Shown: one piece after another, positions 60,500 through 64,000 of the stretch
Layout: each line of letters opens with the position of its first letter
How positions within the stretch are numbered: the first letter of the stretch is position 1
NCBI GenBank assembly: GCA_900491605.1
Contig: UESW01004420.1
Span: 421,786 to 485,785 of the forward strand
DNA length: 64,000 nt
DNA from: Calamus simplicifolius
Taxonomy: Eukaryota > Streptophyta > Magnoliopsida > Arecales > Arecaceae
Direction of reading: 5' to 3'
The notes under the pieces: generated by a model
What the model saw: only the letters and a program-made list of their open reading frames with translations
The model's database searches: none
What the model was told of the DNA's origin: nothing
Program-made: the position numbers and the translations under genes

Positions 60500-60785
60500 A
60501 AATAAAAATTTAGGACTAGGCATTAGATATCAGTATTCTTGAAGCATAACAAGCCTCTCTCTAGAAGGAGTGATGCGCGCTCTGCCTAATCTTTAGCAAG
60601 CTCTCTCTGTCACGCTAGTACTCTCTCTGTCCCCCTAAGTACTCTTCCATATTTTTTTTTTATCATGACGACTTTATTATTGCTGTAATTGCCGACTTCT
60701 TCGTTTGTGGTAGCGATGGCTTACGCCTGTTGTTCACGGACGCATCTCAATTAATTAAGCATGATTGATGCGATATTAGTGCACC
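60500..60785 (+). repeat. Diverged direct repeat, copy 1
   Basis: Shares an ordered series of motifs with 62748-63030: CATAACAAGCC/CATAACATGCC, CCTAATCTTTAGCAAG/CCAATCTTAAGCAAG, GCTAGTACTCT/ACTAGTACTCT, TGTAATTGCCGACTT/TTTAATTGCCGACTT, and GCATGATTGATGCGAT/GCATGATGGACGTGAT. The nature of the repeat is unknown; it might be an old LTR pair. Confidence 0.6.
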
Positions 60786-60985
60786 AACAGTGGAATTTTT
60801 TTTCGTTTTTTTGCTGCTAGTCGGTATTAGCCATGCCCATACTCTTTCATTATTAGATTATGATACCTGATTAATAAGAGGAGAGGAGACCCAGTACTTG
60901 AAAGCTACAAGCTTGAAACATAGGATGGTTGCCGATATACTGTTTGATGCGCTGAGTACACTTGATCTAATTAAGGTGACTATTA

Positions 60986-61647
60986 GGTAATGTTTGAAAT
61001 AGAGGATAAGAGGAGATTCTCTTATTTCAAAAGCTATAACTATAAGGTAGCATTTGATAGAAAAAATATTATCCATGGATAGGTGTACGGGATAGAGTTT
61101 GTCCCTTGGCTATCCCTAGGGATATCCCTTGGCTATCCCATTGATCATATCAAATGCAAAAAGATAAATCCATAGGATAACTTTTTTTTACTTTATTTGG
61201 AGGGATAACCAGCTATTCCTGCATTTTCTAGGGAATAAATTGAGGGGATATCCCATGGTTAACTATGCCATGGATTATCCCTTTGGTTAACTTTATTTCC
61301 AGCTATCCCTTATAGTTATGGCTTTTGGGAATAAGAGAGAATATCCAGGGGATATCCCCTCTTATCCCCTATTTCAAACACTACCTAAGGGATAGCTGAG
61401 AATAAAGTTAACTAAAGGGATAATCCATGGTTAACCATGGGATATCCCCTTAATTTATTCCCTAGAAAATGCAGAAATAGCTAGTTATCCCTCCAAATAA
61501 GAGTAAAAAAAAGTTATCCCATGGATTTATCTTTTTGCATTTGATATGATCAATGGATAGCCAAGGGATATCCCTAGGGATAGCTAGGGGATAAACTCTA
61601 TCCCGTACACTTATCCATGAATAATATTTTTTCTACCAAACACTACC
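60986..61647 (+). mobile_element. Tourist-like MITE, interrupted by a second copy
   Basis: It begins GGTAATGTTTGAAATAG and ends CTACCAAACACTACC, forming terminal inverted repeats (GGTAGTGTTTG-type), and is flanked by TTA (60983-60985 and 61648-61650). The TTA/TAA duplication is typical of PIF/Harbinger-derived Tourist MITEs. Removing the nested copy leaves an element of about 319 bp without coding capacity. Confidence 0.9.
61046..61385 (-). mobile_element. Nested Tourist-like MITE of the same family, inverted
   Basis: 340 bp, from GGTAGCATTTGATAG to CTATTTCAAACACTACC, flanked by TAA on both sides (61043-61045 and 61386-61388). It is the reverse complement of the host MITE, so the locus reads as a large imperfect palindrome. 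Confidence 0.9.
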
Positions 61648-62289
61648 TTAGTTTCTGGACTCAAAAAAAACTTTATAATGTCTTTATAATATTTCATGTT
61701 CCAATGACTATAACTTACCATGTAAACTTATCATAAGTAGCTGTAAATGCATTTTCGTTAGAGAATTATAGATACTTTATATTATGTATATATTGCAATC
61801 TACGACACAAATTAAAATATAATTTTGATTATTCTCCTTATTTTTTTCCCTTTAATTTCTTTTTTATCTTTAGTTAATCTGGTATTTAAGCCATCAACCA
61901 TTACCCTGAACTCATCAAGATGGCTGCCTACAATCCCTTAAGTATCTTTGTCAACTAGGGCACTACTGCTAATCATTGAAATTTTAAAGACACAACAAAA
62001 CATATAACTCTAGTCCTACTCTATGTAATATATTTATATCGCTCCCCTGTATAAACAGAGATAACTCTAACTTTCAAGATGATTTTGGCTCTGATTATGA
62101 CTTAGGCCTGGACCTTAGGATCTAAGCCCTAGAACATCCTGAGTAATTCAAAAAGTTGTTATGAGAGTTTAAGTGAGGATCTTATTGGGTATATGCAAGT
62201 CTAAGCATTTGTGAAAGAAATTTTTAATGAAAAAAAGATCCTAATAATTTCAGAGTTTGATAAAGGATGGTCCTTGAAATCTTCGAACA

Positions 62290-62455
62290 TTTTTCAAGGT
62301 AAAACTCTGTGGTCTCTTCCCCTCGTGGACCTAGACTATTGGACTGAACCACATAAATTTCTGCGTTTACTCTTTTATTTGGTTTTTTTTGTGTTTGTCT
62401 TCCTCATCAATCTCTCATTTCCTATATGTTCTTATTGTAATAAGTGGTATCAGAA
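62290..62455 (+). mobile_element. Copia-type LTR end and Met-tRNA primer-binding site
   Basis: A U5-like stretch (CTCGTGGACCTAGACTATTG, GACTGAACCACATAAATTTC) leads into a T-rich end and then GTGGTATCAGAATTGC at about 62445. It resembles the initiator-Met tRNA primer-binding site that follows plant copia 5' LTRs. The upstream LTR limit is unclear and no gag follows, so it is a remnant. Confidence 0.6.
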
Positions 62456-62591
62456 TTGCTTTGTCACATTAAGTAATATCAATGCTTTTATTGTCACAAC
62501 AATTAGTATTAAAGCCTTTTTTTGGTCATAACAAATGGTATCATAACTTATTTTATCATATCAAGTGGTAATAATGCTTCCAGTATCACAC
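62441..62591 (+). repeat. Tandem 30-bp repeat derived from the primer-binding site
   Basis: Five units of 29-32 bp start at 62441, 62470, 62500, 62532 and 62562. Each has the form CAAGTGGTATCA plus a segment like ATGCTTTTATTGTCACA. The first contains the primer-binding-site-like sequence. Confidence 0.75.
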
Positions 62592-62747
62592 TACATTATA
62601 GTGCCGAGATGGAATTAAAGTAGTGGACATGCTTTTTTTCATTCTTTTCAACTAAATCAATGTATTTAAGAGGTCACATTAGAAAGCTCTATCCATCTTC
62701 ATAAAAAAAACCTAAATCTTTATACCTCTGCAACTAGACTTCATCAA

Positions 62748-63030
62748 GAAATACAAATTGATGGCCGAGCCTTTAGACATCAACATGATTGAACCATAAC
62801 ATGCCTTTCAACAGTAGACCTCTTGAGCTAATGGTGATGTGCCCCTTGCCCAATCTTAAGCAAGTTCTCCCTACACCACTAGTACTCTTGTACTTTTTAT
62901 GTCACCACCATTGTGCCATTGCTTTAATTGCCGACTTTTTGATTGCCGTGGTAGAGGTGGTTTGTGCTTACTATTCATTGTATGCATTCAAACTCATGGA
63001 GCATGATGGACGTGATAATTAATAGTGTTT
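62748..63030 (+). repeat. Diverged direct repeat, copy 2
   Basis: Second copy of the repeat at 60500-60785, in the same orientation and about 2.25 kb away. The MITEs and the copia remnant lie between the copies. Confidence 0.6.
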
Positions 63031-63548
63031 CGGTTAGAATTGGGCATAGGCGAACCGGATCAGGCCAAAGAATAAAAAAAAAAAGTTCAAGGCATCAGGC
63101 CAAGCCCGGCCTCGGCTCAACTATAGCTAACTTGAGCTCGGCCCAATTGAAATCTCTTTAGGTTCGACCCCAATTCAAACCCAGCCTACAGGAAACAAAA
63201 ATATCAAATATAATAAAGTTGAGCAACCCCCCACACCATGCTGTAGTGATTACATTGCTAACCCTTAGAATATGGGTTCTGATAAGTACATAAATACTAG
63301 CCATAAAAGGATTAATTTATGGATCAAATTATTATTATTCTTTTAAATTTAATATTTTCATATAATATTTTTAGAAAAAGACCCTGTCAACTCGAAAAAC
63401 TTAATTTTAGGAGTCCAACGGTATAAATGGCACTCAAATCGGACTTGAAACGAGCTCAAAATGAAAATTTTAAGATTTAACCCAAGAATTGCATGAAAAT
63501 TAAAGCAATCACGGACGAGAAGAAATTGTGCAATATTTTTTGACTACT

Positions 63549-63649
63549 TTTTGAAATTTGAAAGGAACAAACGTCATCTATGGAGATAAGGAGAAGGAAG
63601 GCTGCGTTTTGAAATTTGAAAGGAACAAACGTGATCTATGGAGATAAGG
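63549..63649 (+). repeat. Tandem duplication with 58-bp period
   Basis: TTTTGAAATTTGAAAGGAAC and the bases that follow it, through CTATGGAGATAAGG, occur twice, at about 63549-63591 and 63607-63649, nearly identical. It lies just upstream of a CT-rich stretch. Confidence 0.8.
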
Positions 63650-63719
63650 CGAAGCAATGGGGAGTAGTTGCCACGGATCACACATGCAGTCGTCTTCATT
63701 GCCTATGAAAGAACACTAT

Positions 63720-64000
63720 CGGAGTCATTCAGAAATCCATTCATCTCTCCAATCCATAATTCCTCCTCTCTGCGTTTTGCCCCATTTTCATTTCTGTTTT
63801 CGCCTTCTCCCTGGGAATAGCCCTTCTCCGCAATTCAAATCTTTCAATCCACCATTCGTCTTCATCCGTTCTCCATCCGCCAGCCATCCAATTCGTCCAC
63901 AGCCTCTACTAATCAGCCATCCTTCTATCTGTTGCTCTCCATCATCTCGGAAAGAAAAAAATTTTATGCAAATTATTTTTAATTCTTTTTATTATGTATT
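63720..64000 (+). promoter_or_regulatory. Possible 5' leader of a gene beyond the window
   Basis: This stretch is strongly pyrimidine-rich on the plus strand (TCTCTCCAATCCATAATTCC, CTCCTCTCTGCG, CTTCTCCCTGG), as in plant 5' leaders. No start codon with a long frame follows before the window ends. Confidence 0.3.

Overview
The window looks like nuclear DNA of a flowering plant, probably a monocot and possibly a palm (inference). It holds few genes, spliced by GT-AG introns, in long AT-rich, transposon-filled intergenic DNA. One base (13894) is an N. No operon-like organisation is present.

Layout. 1-93 is open up to a good splice donor but not identified. About 315-12095 is a 5'-truncated, decayed Ty3/gypsy element (element 1, + strand) with gag, protease, RT, two RNase H domains and integrase. 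Downstream it carries a tandem array of 15-nt dyads, two genes on the opposite strand and a 3' LTR. 14967-19388 holds the last seven exons of homoserine dehydrogenase, normally the C-terminal half of bifunctional aspartokinase/homoserine dehydrogenase. The aspartokinase exons and the exon with the dinucleotide-binding loop are not in the window. One intron carries a 259-bp retroposon with a 16-bp target-site duplication. 20698-21200 (-) is an RraA-like / HMG aldolase-like gene with a single-base frameshift. 23.4-25.2 kb has two L1-type LINE tails, one inside a 52-bp tandem repeat. 26-34.4 kb is AT-rich with no convincing gene.

34415-45352 is a second, full-length gypsy element (element 2, - strand) with both LTRs and a TATGG target-site duplication. 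It also has a primer-binding site, a polypurine tract, a dyad-rich tandem array and an antisense three-exon gene. A LINE tail follows at 45.4-45.7 kb. 45.7-53 kb is AT-rich and includes a degenerate tandem family. 53703-57341 is an intact, intron-less coding region for a BRI1-like leucine-rich-repeat receptor kinase (BRL1/BRL3 type). 58.3-63.0 kb holds LTR-element remnants, two nested Tourist-like MITEs and an amplified primer-binding-site repeat. The right edge may be the 5' region of another gene.

How it fits together. The host genes are independent: amino-acid synthesis, an RraA-like enzyme and steroid-hormone signalling. The two gypsy elements share one design: pol on one strand, an array of 6-3-6 inverted repeats just after integrase, then a convergent, intron-containing antisense gene with a 'putative gypsy type transposon' domain and coiled coils. 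This shared architecture, made of unrelated repeat sequences in the two elements, is the most unusual feature of the window.
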